A stretch of 64,000 nucleotides of DNA from Nemertoderma westbladi (taxonomy: Eukaryota; Xenacoelomorpha; Nemertodermatida; Nemertodermatidae), in NCBI GenBank assembly GCA_032718475.1, contig JAUCBJ010007300.1, forward strand, positions 62,001-126,000, written 5' to 3'. A model generated the notes under the pieces. That model did not search any database, was not told the origin of the DNA, and worked only from the letters and a program-made list of their open reading frames with translations. The position numbers were made by a program, and so were the translations under genes. Below are positions 12,001-20,900 of this stretch, piece by piece (within the stretch, counting starts at the first letter, position 1; every line of letters starts with the position of its first letter).

Positions 12001-12789
12001 TTAGAGGGAGCCCAACGGCTCCTCAGCTCATTAGAACATGCTGCTTCTAGTGTTGGTCTTTTTATTAACTCCAGAAAGACCAAAATTCTGACAGTTAACT
12101 TTGAAAGTCCTCAGCAAGTCTCTGATCGGATGAGCATAAGCTCAAAGGATGGTATGCTTGAGCATGTGGACGACTTCTGTTACCTGGGATCATGGATACG
12201 GAAGTCAGGTGAGGACCTTCGAATACGTAAGGGAAAGGCATGGGCAGCCTTGAATAGGCTTTCCAGGATTTGGAAGTCACCGAGAATTAATCGGAAACTT
12301 AAGGTCCGATTATTTAGAGCAGCAGTAGTTCCAGTACTCCTCTACGGGAGTCCATGCTGGGCTCTAACTGCTGAGGACACCAAATCTCTGGATGGCACAT
12401 TCACAAGAATGCCACGCCGGGTTCATTGTGTCAAGTACAATGCACACATCTCCAACCAGACACTATATAACATTGGAGGTGTCTCATTGGTTCCCCCAAG
12501 CTTGACACTAGAACAAAATCGCCTCCGCTTTGCAGGACATTGCTTTCGCCGTGAGGACCAGCCAGTGCATAATCTTGTACTTTGGCAGCCTCATGGAGTG
12601 AATAAGCATGGTGGACAGCCCATGACTTTCTTGAGACGCATCTTAAAGGACACTGGCCTTAAAGATGCGGATGATCTAGCAAATGTCATGGGTGATAGGG
12701 AGTTGTGGCGGTGCAATTTTGTTGACAAGCCGGCACAGCATTCTTAAAAATGCAGCTGCAATGCAGCATGCCGATCATAGTAGTAGTAG
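9028..12789 (+). mobile_element. Full-length APE-type non-LTR retrotransposon, nested in an older copy of itself
   Basis: The element begins with an AGGTCAGGTCAGGTCAGG run at 9028, has a leader of about 420 bp, one long ORF (9451-12747), a short 3' UTR and a (TAG)n tail at about 12777-12789. It is flanked by an 86/88-bp target-site duplication. The ORF order, AP-endonuclease then reverse transcriptase, places it among APE-type LINEs. The palm motifs (GVLQGDTLAP, FADDLG) suggest an RTE-like or related clade, but the clade needs a tree. Truncated relatives lie at 1-1308, 2357-2778, 25270-25857, 36654-37446 and 56367-57703. Confidence 0.88.
9451..12747 (+). CDS. Non-LTR retrotransposon ORF: AP endonuclease and reverse transcriptase
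   Basis: An open frame of about 1,098 codons with no internal stop. After a proline-rich N-terminal region of roughly 120 residues comes an exonuclease-endonuclease-phosphatase fold: VGVQEHRMQ (metal-binding Glu), GGIGLL, CYSPTS, VGDFNASL and a terminal SSDHRLIV. The RT domain follows, with VPPEVFK, LVPVPKKGNL, NGFRKGRG, VDFFKAFDSVSR (first catalytic Asp), GVLQGDTLAPFL and FADDLG (Asp-Asp pair). The C-terminal third has FAGHCFRREDQPVHN and ends in PAQHS. The product should nick target DNA and prime reverse transcription there. The frame extends upstream of 9451; I chose the first ATG (MANQG), and another lies at 9520. All visible catalytic residues are intact, so it may be active. Confidence 0.9.
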   Translation: MANQGVVFAPRADSAKKHPPTPTMDYISNAEVRPLEASGITGHNRPHRRQLTPDRLPVSPPTGERAANNSLSPFPDDLSGPNPGSPGRPDCDGERDSGVGGYSHVPPRPTKPLVNLRQVTRLASVNTLTLGSPMRQGELTALADKLSLSAVGVQEHRMQTGQTDEVLIKDMGGGWRLALASADDSGNGGIGLLTNPTAHAALDKIDQISNRIIRCHFSCSGRLAKKFPKVVLIVCYSPTSVAPVEEVDNFYHNLQAATDGVDQHAFLTFVGDFNASLHQSPTSPWVYSNSVNRNSVHLQDFISGNGLFSAGTQFKKRTGKLWTHSGPSGHKSQIYHILFRRKYRSSIQDCNAFTLRPFSSDHRLIVAKVRLSLRASRTTKSALPRHDWSSLLQQPSVRSSFTLQLSNRYEALASEAADHCEGYTAFTEAVKLAAAETVPVYPRNRKRAPWTDNKIQKCRNDLHKAQKESRLKQTTAAKNAVKAASRSLNRQYSANLQKLINQQVDASNDADDSRQSSQAWKSINLITGRNSQPTTKVKAESPADRLNGWKAHFEKLLNNERVLPDNFIEVKVSESVLPDIPIGDISFAEVKAAAKSIKTNRASGVDGVPPEVFKIPECLKLIYPIIVDMYRTTRVPQEMKTNKLVPVPKKGNLTLYGSFRGISLISIAAKLYNRILLNRIRDPIERLLRGNQNGFRKGRGTMEPILALRRIIEELSKKKDRHLAVIFVDFFKAFDSVSRSRMFSILSLYGIPDEIIAAIRSVYDGSTTFVSTVDGDTEPFEVLWGVLQGDTLAPFLFIIVVDYVLHMSLDHYNDDGVMITPPTGSRSRGNPAKYLTDLDFADDLGVLSESLEGAQRLLSSLEHAASSVGLFINSRKTKILTVNFESPQQVSDRMSISSKDGMLEHVDDFCYLGSWIRKSGEDLRIRKGKAWAALNRLSRIWKSPRINRKLKVRLFRAAVVPVLLYGSPCWALTAEDTKSLDGTFTRMPRRVHCVKYNAHISNQTLYNIGGVSLVPPSLTLEQNRLRFAGHCFRREDQPVHNLVLWQPHGVNKHGGQPMTFLRRILKDTGLKDADDLANVMGDRELWRCNFVDKPAQHS

Positions 12790-12877
12790 TATGGGAGTCC
12801 ATGCTGGGCTCTAACTGCTGAGGACACCAAATCTCTGGATGGCACATTCACAAGAATGCTACGCCGGGTTCATAGTG
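12790..12877 (+). repeat. Target-site duplication, right copy (88 bp)
   Basis: Matches 8942-9027 apart from two extra bases, and shares the private CATAGTG variant. It follows immediately after the (TAG)n tail of the younger element. Confidence 0.8.
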
Positions 12878-13035
12878 TCAAGTACAATGCACACATCTCC
12901 AACCAGACACTATATAACATTGGAGGTGTCTCATTGGTTCCCCCAAGATTGACACTAGAACAAAATCGCCTCCGCTTTGCAGGACATTGCTTTCGCCGTG
13001 AGGACCAGCCAGTGCATAATCTTGTACTTTGGCAG
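12878..13035 (+). pseudogene. Older non-LTR copy, downstream continuation
   Basis: Continues the older copy from 9027 (VKYNAHISNQTLYNIGGVSL onward) and is cut at 13035, in the HNLVLWQ region, by the left LTR of the BEL/Pao element. The remainder of this copy does not reappear after the right LTR at 23991. Confidence 0.85.
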
Positions 13036-14642
13036 TGTTGCCGTTATCCCAACACCAGGGGGGAAAAACGCCGATGCTGGAGACGTGACTTTACAGACCA
13101 CCGAGCCCCGGCCAGTCACCGGATATTGATTGTGGGGAGGGAATGTTTTCTGAGATGCAGGGTTGCGGTTGAGAAAAAGCTGCATTAGTTGGATATACTC
13201 TTTAATGTAACTGAACTCTGTTGAACCTTGTTCACAATATTGAACCCTGATTAAGAATAATTTTGGGCTTCCCCAAATCAATATACACCAAATATTCACA
13301 ATAATTATACACGATAATATAAATCCCTACGGTATATTATTTAATAACCCACTGTTCGCTCAGAATTTTAGCCTACCTAATGTTCCCAGATTTTCCCTCA
13401 GTCCCAGTCTTAGTGCCGTAGTGTCGGTGTCGGTCGACCCTGTCGCGTGTCCGTTCCACCCCTCACGAACCCCGAAGGGAACGATCATCGAGAACCAGCA
13501 CGGCTTGGCTAAGGGTCGGTCCAGTCGGTAGACTCTGTCGCGTATCCGTACCACCCCTCTCGAACCCCGAAGGGTTCGGTCATCGAGAACCAGTACGGCT
13601 TGGCTAGGAGTCTGTCGTGTCGGTGGACCCGTTCGCGTGTCCGTTCCACCCCTCACGAACCCCGAAGGGTTCGATCATCGAGAACCAGAACGGCTTGGCT
13701 AGGGGTCCGTCGGTTCATCACAGAAACCCAACCACCTAGGCTTTCCGAGTCCGTTTCAGGCTCGTAGTCGCTTCGGCAGCCGAGAAACTGCTCCGAACAG
13801 TCGGTAGGCCAGTAGAGTCTAGTCGAGTCTAGTCCTTTGTCTTTCGACCCCATCGCGTGTCCGCTCCACCCCTCACGAACCCCGAAGGGAACGATCATCG
13901 AGAACCAGAACGGCTTGGCTAAGGGGTCTGTCGTCGGTTCCCGTCGCAAATCCCAGTACAAGCAGTCAGCGTTCTGAGTTCTTTTCAGGCTCGTAGTAGC
14001 TGCCGTTGACCAGAGACCGCTAAGGGCAGTCCTTGTCAAACCTGTCCTGTGGCCAGCCCTTTCGCATGTCCATCCCACCCCTCACGAACCCCGAAGGGAT
14101 CGGTCATCGAGAACCAGTACGGCTTAGGTCAGGGGGCAGTCGTTAGTTGGCCACCTGTTCGCGTGTCCGCTCCACCCCTCACGAACCCCGGGGTTCGATC
14201 ATCGAGAACCAGAACGGCTTGGCTACTAAGGGGCCGTCGGTGCCCGTCGCAAATCCCTGACACAAGCAGTCAGCGGACCGAGTTCTTTTCAGTCTCGTAA
14301 TGGCTGCTGTTGGCCAGGGACCGCTAAGGGCAGTCCTTGTCCTTTAGGCCTGGCGCATTACCAAATCCACCCCTACAGGCAGCAGGAAGTTGGCCAGGGC
14401 CTAATAGTACTCAGGCTAACCTGAATACTGCTTGCATTTTCCATCCCCCCTGGCCCTTATAACTATGAAATTATTCCCGTACCCTGTAAGTTGCCCCAAA
14501 GTTCGCCCATAAATCGCCCCCAGTTTATTGAATGTGCCCAAAACCCATGGTCCCGCACCCAGTAGTAATATCGGAATAATCAATTTTAATAAAATACAAA
14601 AATATTCAACTCGCGTTATGGAAAGTTGAAATACCGCGAACA
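13036..14642 (-). repeat. 3' LTR of the BEL/Pao element
   Basis: 1,607 bp, starting TGTTGCC and ending GCGAACA on the plus strand. It differs from the LTR at 22384-23990 at about seven positions by eye, several of them clustered at 13867-13910. It contains six copies of a hairpin module, built on CCCCTCACGAACCCCGAAGG and followed by ATCATCGAGAACCAG, starting near 13456, 13547, 13644, 13867, 14078 and 14175. Three CGAGTTCTTTTCAG-type motifs lie near 13746, 13974 and 14279. Confidence 0.93.
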
Positions 14643-14654
14643 GTCCCCCCCAAT
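14643..14654 (-). promoter_or_regulatory. Polypurine tract of the BEL/Pao element
   Basis: On the minus strand the sequence ATTGGGGGGGAC directly precedes the TGTTCGC start of the 3' LTR. A G-rich purine run there is the expected plus-strand primer site for an LTR element and confirms the minus-strand orientation. Confidence 0.7.
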
Positions 14655-14808
14655 GACCTTCGTGAAGTCTGTCGGTCGATTGAGTTTGCGTAGGTCATTC
14701 CCAATATAAAAAACCCAAATTTAATATTGCATAGTTTTTTAATTAATTTGGCCTAGAGTTTGTATAAAAATAAATGTTCGATAAATGTTCCTGGAATATC
14801 CCAATCCA

Positions 14809-16752
14809 CTATTTCTTTTTCTGGTACGCCTTTCGTCTCTTCGCCCGTCGACTCTCATCGATCGCTATGGCTGGTAGAGGAGCGTCAACATCCATTGTGA
14901 GTAACGCTTCGGCTTGTCTCCTGGCGGCTCTTCCTTTCGAAGGCATCGGGATCATGTCGGTTCGTCTTTCCAACTCGGAGTTGCGTGCCTCTAGGAACCA
15001 TTCTCCGTCACCGAACTCCTCTTTATACGAGTATAATCGTCTAATAACTTCGAATGGGCCGAATAATCCAGCGCTCAGTAGCAGATCCACGTAATGGAAA
15101 GGTAGCGTGGCCGACGTGTGGAGGCGTTCCGGGAAGGAGAAATATCCGCACGCCATCTCCTGCGCGATATTCCGAGCGTTTCTCCGAAACTTGGTCTTTA
15201 AGTGGCTGTTTGCGTATGTCTCAAACATGACCATATTGCCCATAGCGGTTACGTCTTTGGTAGGACATTTGATATAGCAGCGGGGGCTAGCGGAATGTCC
15301 ACGGAAACCGCACGTGGTGCAGAGGTTATAAAGGATCGGACAGACCGAAACGTCGTGGCCCGATATCGCGCAGTATGGGCAATAGAGTATCCCGAGGAGC
15401 TGGAGGCAAGAATCGGTAACCCGATTCCTTCTGCCGCGTGGGCACTGCTCCGAGCCGCAGTCGCCGCATACCTCCAACTGCGTTTCTCGACCGGGGAATA
15501 TCGGAATCGGGACGCCGACGTAGTATTCGAGTCGTCGGTCGCTCTCGTCCCAGGAATCGATAACGGCGGGCGTTTTCGATTCTCCCGGTGTAATGTTCTC
15601 GACCGCTTTAAACGCATGGTTTATAACCTCGTTCCAGTCGTAGTCGACGAAGGAAAGGGGGACTGCCGTAATAAGGTTATCGAGAGTTCTACAGATAAAC
15701 TTAGCGACGGTGTAGCACTCCATAACGACGTAGATATAGCTCCGTCGATCGGGATTCTCCCACCTTTGGTGTATCGTCCACTTCCGATCGACGTCCTTCC
15801 ATCGACCCTCTCGCTCGCTCTTTATCTCTAATCCCGGGTATCCGCCGTATATTTTATTATAGTCCCGGTATTTCTGGGGTTTGAAGTCGATACCGCCGTT
15901 TAGCACAGCGAGGTAGCCGATCCCGGATTTCGTCGGTCTCACTTCTTGGAATCCTCGCATGAATTCGGCGAATCTTAACCAGGCTAGCAGCGTTTGAGTG
16001 TCGATGCAATGGCTAAGTGCGTTGAGGTCGTTTCGTCGGTTTCTTCCTGCGGGAGCGTTCGCGTAGTCGTTCCGGACGTCCGCCTTGATATCCGACCCGA
16101 TTTTAATGACGTCGAAGTCGAAGAGGATCTTTTGGATTTCCGGAGGCAGCAACCAGATCGCTCCGGCTGCCTGCACTTCCTGTCTGGGTGTCGGGAATAT
16201 TCGGCACACCAGTACCAAACCGTCCAGGGTTCAGAGGACGACGACTAAGGATCGACCATATTCTTTCGCCCCGTACTTTTCCTGGTAGTCGTCGCGGTTC
16301 TGGATAATCGATACGCGTTCCTCTCGAAGCGTCGCCGTACACTCCGACAGGTTTCCCCAGTGGGCGAGGTACGTACTCTTGTCGTCGACGAAACTTTGAC
16401 ATCTCGCCAACGTAATCGCTTTCGATGTGGGCGTCGCGTTTCCCTCGTTGTCGTAGATCAAACATCGGGATCTGTAGACGCTCTGCCGGAACGTTTCCCA
16501 AAACGACGAATCGTCCCCTCCGGTTGCCTTTGCGTTCCGAGTTCTTTTCAGTCTCGTACTAGCATCGGCTAACCGGAGGGCTCGTAGATTCTTAGAATCC
16601 GGTCCCTCTCGCCCGGTGAATTTAATGACTCGCACGTTCTCATTTAGCAGGGTGCTCCAATTTGTATCAAAGTCAGGGGATCCGGGTTGCGAATATTCCA
16701 GTAGATCTATCGTGTTACGTAATTCGCCGATAATTTGGCGATTTGGGTCCAT
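14809..16752 (-). CDS. Env-position ORF of the BEL/Pao element: zinc knuckles, possible DEDD-exonuclease-like region, one in-frame TGA
   Basis: About 647 codons starting MDPNRQIIGE at 16752 and ending in a lysine/arginine-rich tail (RRAKRRKAYQKKK) at 14809. A single TGA at 16231-16233 splits it into parts of 173 and about 473 residues in the same frame. Shortly after the stop come IKIGSDIKADVRND and then CIDTQTLLAWL, which resemble the second and third acidic motifs of the DEDD 3'-5' exonuclease fold. No first D-x-E motif is clear, so this is weak. Further on are a CX2CX4HX4C knuckle (CPYCAISGHDVSVC) and a CX2CX4HX5C knuckle (CTTCGFRGHSASPRC). There is no signal peptide or membrane segment, so it is not an envelope protein. 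I read it as a nucleic-acid-binding accessory protein of unknown role. The TGA may be a mutation or a readthrough codon. Confidence 0.6.
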
Positions 16753-17993
16753 ATTTACGATTATATCCGTTACAAATTAGTTCAGTTAATTATAAGTCCA
16801 GAAAGTCTGAAACTATAGCGATAGCAGAATAATTCAGTTTTTTATTTAATTCAGTTTATTAAATAACATTGCTATATAGGCATCTATCATCTTATTGCTA
16901 ATACATTCAGCATTTACAGTTACTATAGCTATACATAATATCCAACCAGTTTTTTATGACTTTTTTGTCCTTTTTTTTCCAATTCTTTTCTTTGACCTCT
17001 TTTATACCTTTTTTTGTCTTTTTTCATTTCATTATTATTTCATCTCATTTCATTTATTTCCACATATATTTCAACATTTAGTTCCACCATTTATTTCACA
17101 TTTATTTATTTCCACATCATCATTGGGTTTATAGCCCCCCGGCTATCATCATTGTTTATAAGCGCAGCACCAGGGTGCACATCATTTCATTTTCATCAGT
17201 ATACGCGTCATCATTCAGGTTTATAGTAGAGTTGTCTGATCCTTTTCATCGTTTCCAACTATATTCAATCATTTTCTTTGGTTAATCTTTGTCGTGGAAG
17301 GGGTGTTACGCGGCAATCTAGGATCTACAGCTGGACTCGTTACACCGCCTACGCCCCAAACTGCGCACGTAACGGACAATGAAGACGCTGAGAGTGAAGT
17401 CACGTGGATGCACCATGGACCCACCAGAATAACACTCCCAACAACATAAAGCTCAGTCGACGAAGTCATGTGGGATGGGGTTACGCAACATTCTGGGATC
17501 TACAGCTGGACTCGTTACACCGCCTACGCCCCAAAATCCACGCAACGGTCCCACCAGAATAACGCGACTGAGAACATAAAACCCTCTATCGTCGAAGTCA
17601 CGTGGATGCACCATGGACCCACCAGAATAACGGGATAGAGGGGGTGTTGCGCGGCAATCCGGGATCTACAGCTGGACTCGTTACACCGCCTACGCCCCGA
17701 ACTGCGCACGCAACGGACAACATAACATACTGCAATGAATACAATGAATTCCACTTCAAATCTTTGCCATTTCCAATAATCCAATATCGTAGGTCCTGAT
17801 GACCAAAATCAGGGTAAACAATACATAAACGACCCTGCGTCAGTCGAAACATCTGCAGGGTGATGCTGGACTCCACATATCACACGAGGAAACACAAATA
17901 CCATTGCGTGGTTACAGTTGGTTTAAGGGGGGTCCATAATTCGTTGTCGATAAATCACAGTTTATAAGAGTTTGTCAACATGATGAGAAGGGT
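16753..17993. other. Noncoding spacer of the BEL/Pao element with internal repeats
   Basis: 16753-17230 is T-rich low-complexity sequence on the plus strand. 17290-17720 holds three imperfect copies of a module containing GGATCTACAGCTGGACTCGT (near 17321, 17500 and 17663) and copies of GTCACGTGGATGCACCATGG (near 17398 and 17597). A purine run TTTAAGGGGGG lies at 17921-17931. No open frame of note is supported. It may serve as a splicing or leader region for the downstream ORF, but that is inference. Confidence 0.6.
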
Positions 17994-20900
17994 TTAAACA
18001 CATTTGTCATTGTCACCGATGTCTGCAGCAGGATCCGTAGTAGGGATCTTATCACCTCTTGTAGAATCACCACTGTCATTGCCTTCAAGAAGGCACAGCT
18101 TCTGGATGGGGCGTTGGTAGTGGCCCGCTTTCGTTCGTATCGTCACAGTCCTCGCAAGTCCGTCTTTGCTTGGGTGTATGGTCACGACCCGCGCCACAGG
18201 CCAGTGAACGCGGTCTTTGAGATCTTCTTTAACTAGTACCATGTCGCCAACTGCGACATTCCGGTAGGTGTTGTTCCATTTCCTCCTGGTCCGGAGGGTT
18301 ATGAGGTACTCCTGGGCCCAAATTCTCCACCAATGCGCTGCCAACGCTTGGGCCTTTTTCCAGTTTGTATGTTTCGCGATCTCGTTGGGATCCGGGAACA
18401 TGGTCTCCGGGAGAACGTGGGTTTTGGGTCTCCCCAGTAGGTGGTTAGGAGTGAGGGACTCAACTGAGGCGTTCGCCATCCGGGTATTACGGCAGATTAG
18501 TCCGTGCTCTCCCGTTAATGGTGTCAATGTTATCAACGTCATTATTATCATCAACAATCTTATTAGCCACCAAATCATGGGCACGCGCCAATGTCCGTCT
18601 TTGAACGTGGCCTGATCAAAAATGTTGGTACAATATTGATCTTCCTCGGACGGATTCTCGTCCTTCTCGGCAAACTCTCGGGTCTCCACATTAAAGCATC
18701 CGGTCATCTCCCGCTGGGTTCTCTCGGTTTCCAGAAACAAATCCTCGTCCAGGTTTGTAGTTGAGCAATAACCCATGGAGGTTACATTCTCTTTAATCTG
18801 ACATTTAGGAAGGTAGGTATAGGTGTCCGTAGTTTCCTCCTTAATGCCGCAGAGTGTCCATCCCATTATTGTTCGTTCAGCATAAAATCCGTCATCCTGG
18901 TTTATAGATCGAGCGATATCTCCGGTGGGGATGTGTAGTTCCGGTGTATCAAGTCCGATCAGTAGGGTGATACGGTTCACGTCCAACTGCGGACACCTCA
19001 GATCTACATCGTCTCGGTCCAATTGTATGAGGGGGGCGTACTCGGCTGATTGTCGGAACCGCACCCGGAGGTCTGTGTGTACCAAGGCGTTCTTGATGGT
19101 TAACTTAGCCGTTTCGTAGCCCTTCATCACTCCTTCCATCTGGAGTTGCACCTCCCCGGACTCTACCTCTCTGTTATTGGTGATGGTTTGTATGGGCCGT
19201 TTACAAGGTTCATATTCTAGGCCGAGTTGCTCGAGGAAATCCCGGTCGATGATAGTTCCGTCAGACCCGTTATCGAGGAACGCGAGTGTCGTCAAAGATT
19301 TGCCGACTCCTTGGATCCTTACTGGGATTACCTTTGCGAAAACCATGTAGCGGCGATTTATAAGATTAATCGTGGCCGAAATATTGGTTACTTGTGGTGT
19401 ATCGGTGGAGATCTTAAACGGGTTGGTTTCTCTCCGTTGGGTTGTCCGGGTTCCTTTGAAGATGTGGTTTGTTTCTCCTCTTCGCCTGGCTTCGATCCGA
19501 AAGGGGAGGGTAGTAAAATCGAAGTTCGCGGGGATGTGGAGGAGCGTGTGATGGCGTTGGTCGTTACAGACAGTACAGCATGATCTTTGGTCGCACTCCC
19601 GAACATAGTGACCTGTTCCAAGACACCGGAAGCATCCTCGGTGTTTCATTATCGCCTCGAAGCGTGGGACGAGTTCGGCGAACTGAAACTTTCTGCAGAA
19701 TTCCACTTTGTGTTTCTCCCCACAGAAGAGACATATAGGGGAGGCTGTGGTGCCTTCCCTTTCGGGTGCCCAATTCGCTAGGTAGCATGCCCATTCTTCT
19801 GCTAAGGTCGGTTCCTCGTAATCCTCGTCATCCGAGTCCTCAGCCATACTGATGGCCATCGCACTCACAGGAGTAGGGCGGAATCTTGGGTTTGGAGTGG
19901 GTGCCCTGCTCTGGTAATTGCCCTCCATTGCGTCCAACTTGGCGAGACTTTGTTTCGAGAACATCGAGTCATTCATGGCTTCGGAGATATCGTCCAGGAA
20001 TGCCGACATTTCGAGGAAGCTGGGATCTTGATCTGGATGTCTGCGCCGGAGATCTACGCATTTATAGGCCCACTTACTTTGCAGCCATCCGGGGAACTTC
20101 CGGGCGATCTGTCGGAGGTTTAGAATGTTGTTCACCTGGTCCTCCTTATTTAAGGGTTTCAGAGTATAATAGGCATCTTTCATAGAGTCGGAGAATTCCT
20201 GTATGTTCTGTGGGTCCCCTAGTGATCCCGCATCCTGTATCAGTCTCTCTAGAGTTTTATTAATTATAGTTCCGGTATTTCCGTATCTTTTGTCTAGAGT
20301 TTTCCATGCGTCATAGTATGCCTCATGAGAACCTCCTTCAAAACATGCAACAATTCTGCGTGGTTTGTCACCCAGGTATTGCGATAAATATACCAATTTC
20401 TGTGCGTCGGCTATGTCCGTTGATCCAATATGCGCAAAGAACCGTTTCTTGAATCTGAGGTAATCGACGGGATCTCCTTCGAAGGTGCGAATCTCCATCT
20501 TCGGCATGGCAAGGCGGTTCTCCAACGCCCGGATGATGCTGACGTCGTCTGAACTGGAGTGACTCGGAGGGTTATAGTTATTGGCACTCACTCCCATACT
20601 TGATGGATCAATGATAGGCGGAGTTTTAATAATGACGCGGCTGCGAGTTTGTGGTGTTGATGTAAATGGGTTGTTTGATCGGGGAGTGGCGTCCCGTTCC
20701 GAGTCCTTTTCAGGCTCGTACTTGGGTACACTCGCTGTCGTGGTGTTGGATGGGAAATAGGGTTCCTCATTCTTTAACGTAGCCGGTGGGGGATGGAACA
20801 CCGGGGCTTGTGCCGATAGCGTAGACTGTTTGGTAGGCGGGATCTCGAGTTTCGGAGGTTTCGTCGCTGTTGGTGTAAATGACTTTTCTAACTCCGGTAT

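Noticed and set aside
14155-14220. tRNA-like gene suggested by GGTTCGATC (B-box-like) words in the LTR
   Set aside because: No cloverleaf, A box or acceptor stem; the words belong to the repeated hairpin module.
13360-14300. Several open frames of 80-140 codons on both strands within the LTRs (repeated at 22708-23648)
   Set aside because: They are translations of the hairpin modules, occur in both LTR copies and have no recognisable domain; LTRs are not expected to encode proteins here.
16231-16233. Selenocysteine reading of the in-frame TGA
   Set aside because: No SECIS-like structure was recognised and the ORF belongs to a mobile element; mutation or readthrough is simpler.
16895-17226. 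Phenylalanine-rich frames
   Set aside because: Low-complexity T-rich DNA; no start context, no domain.
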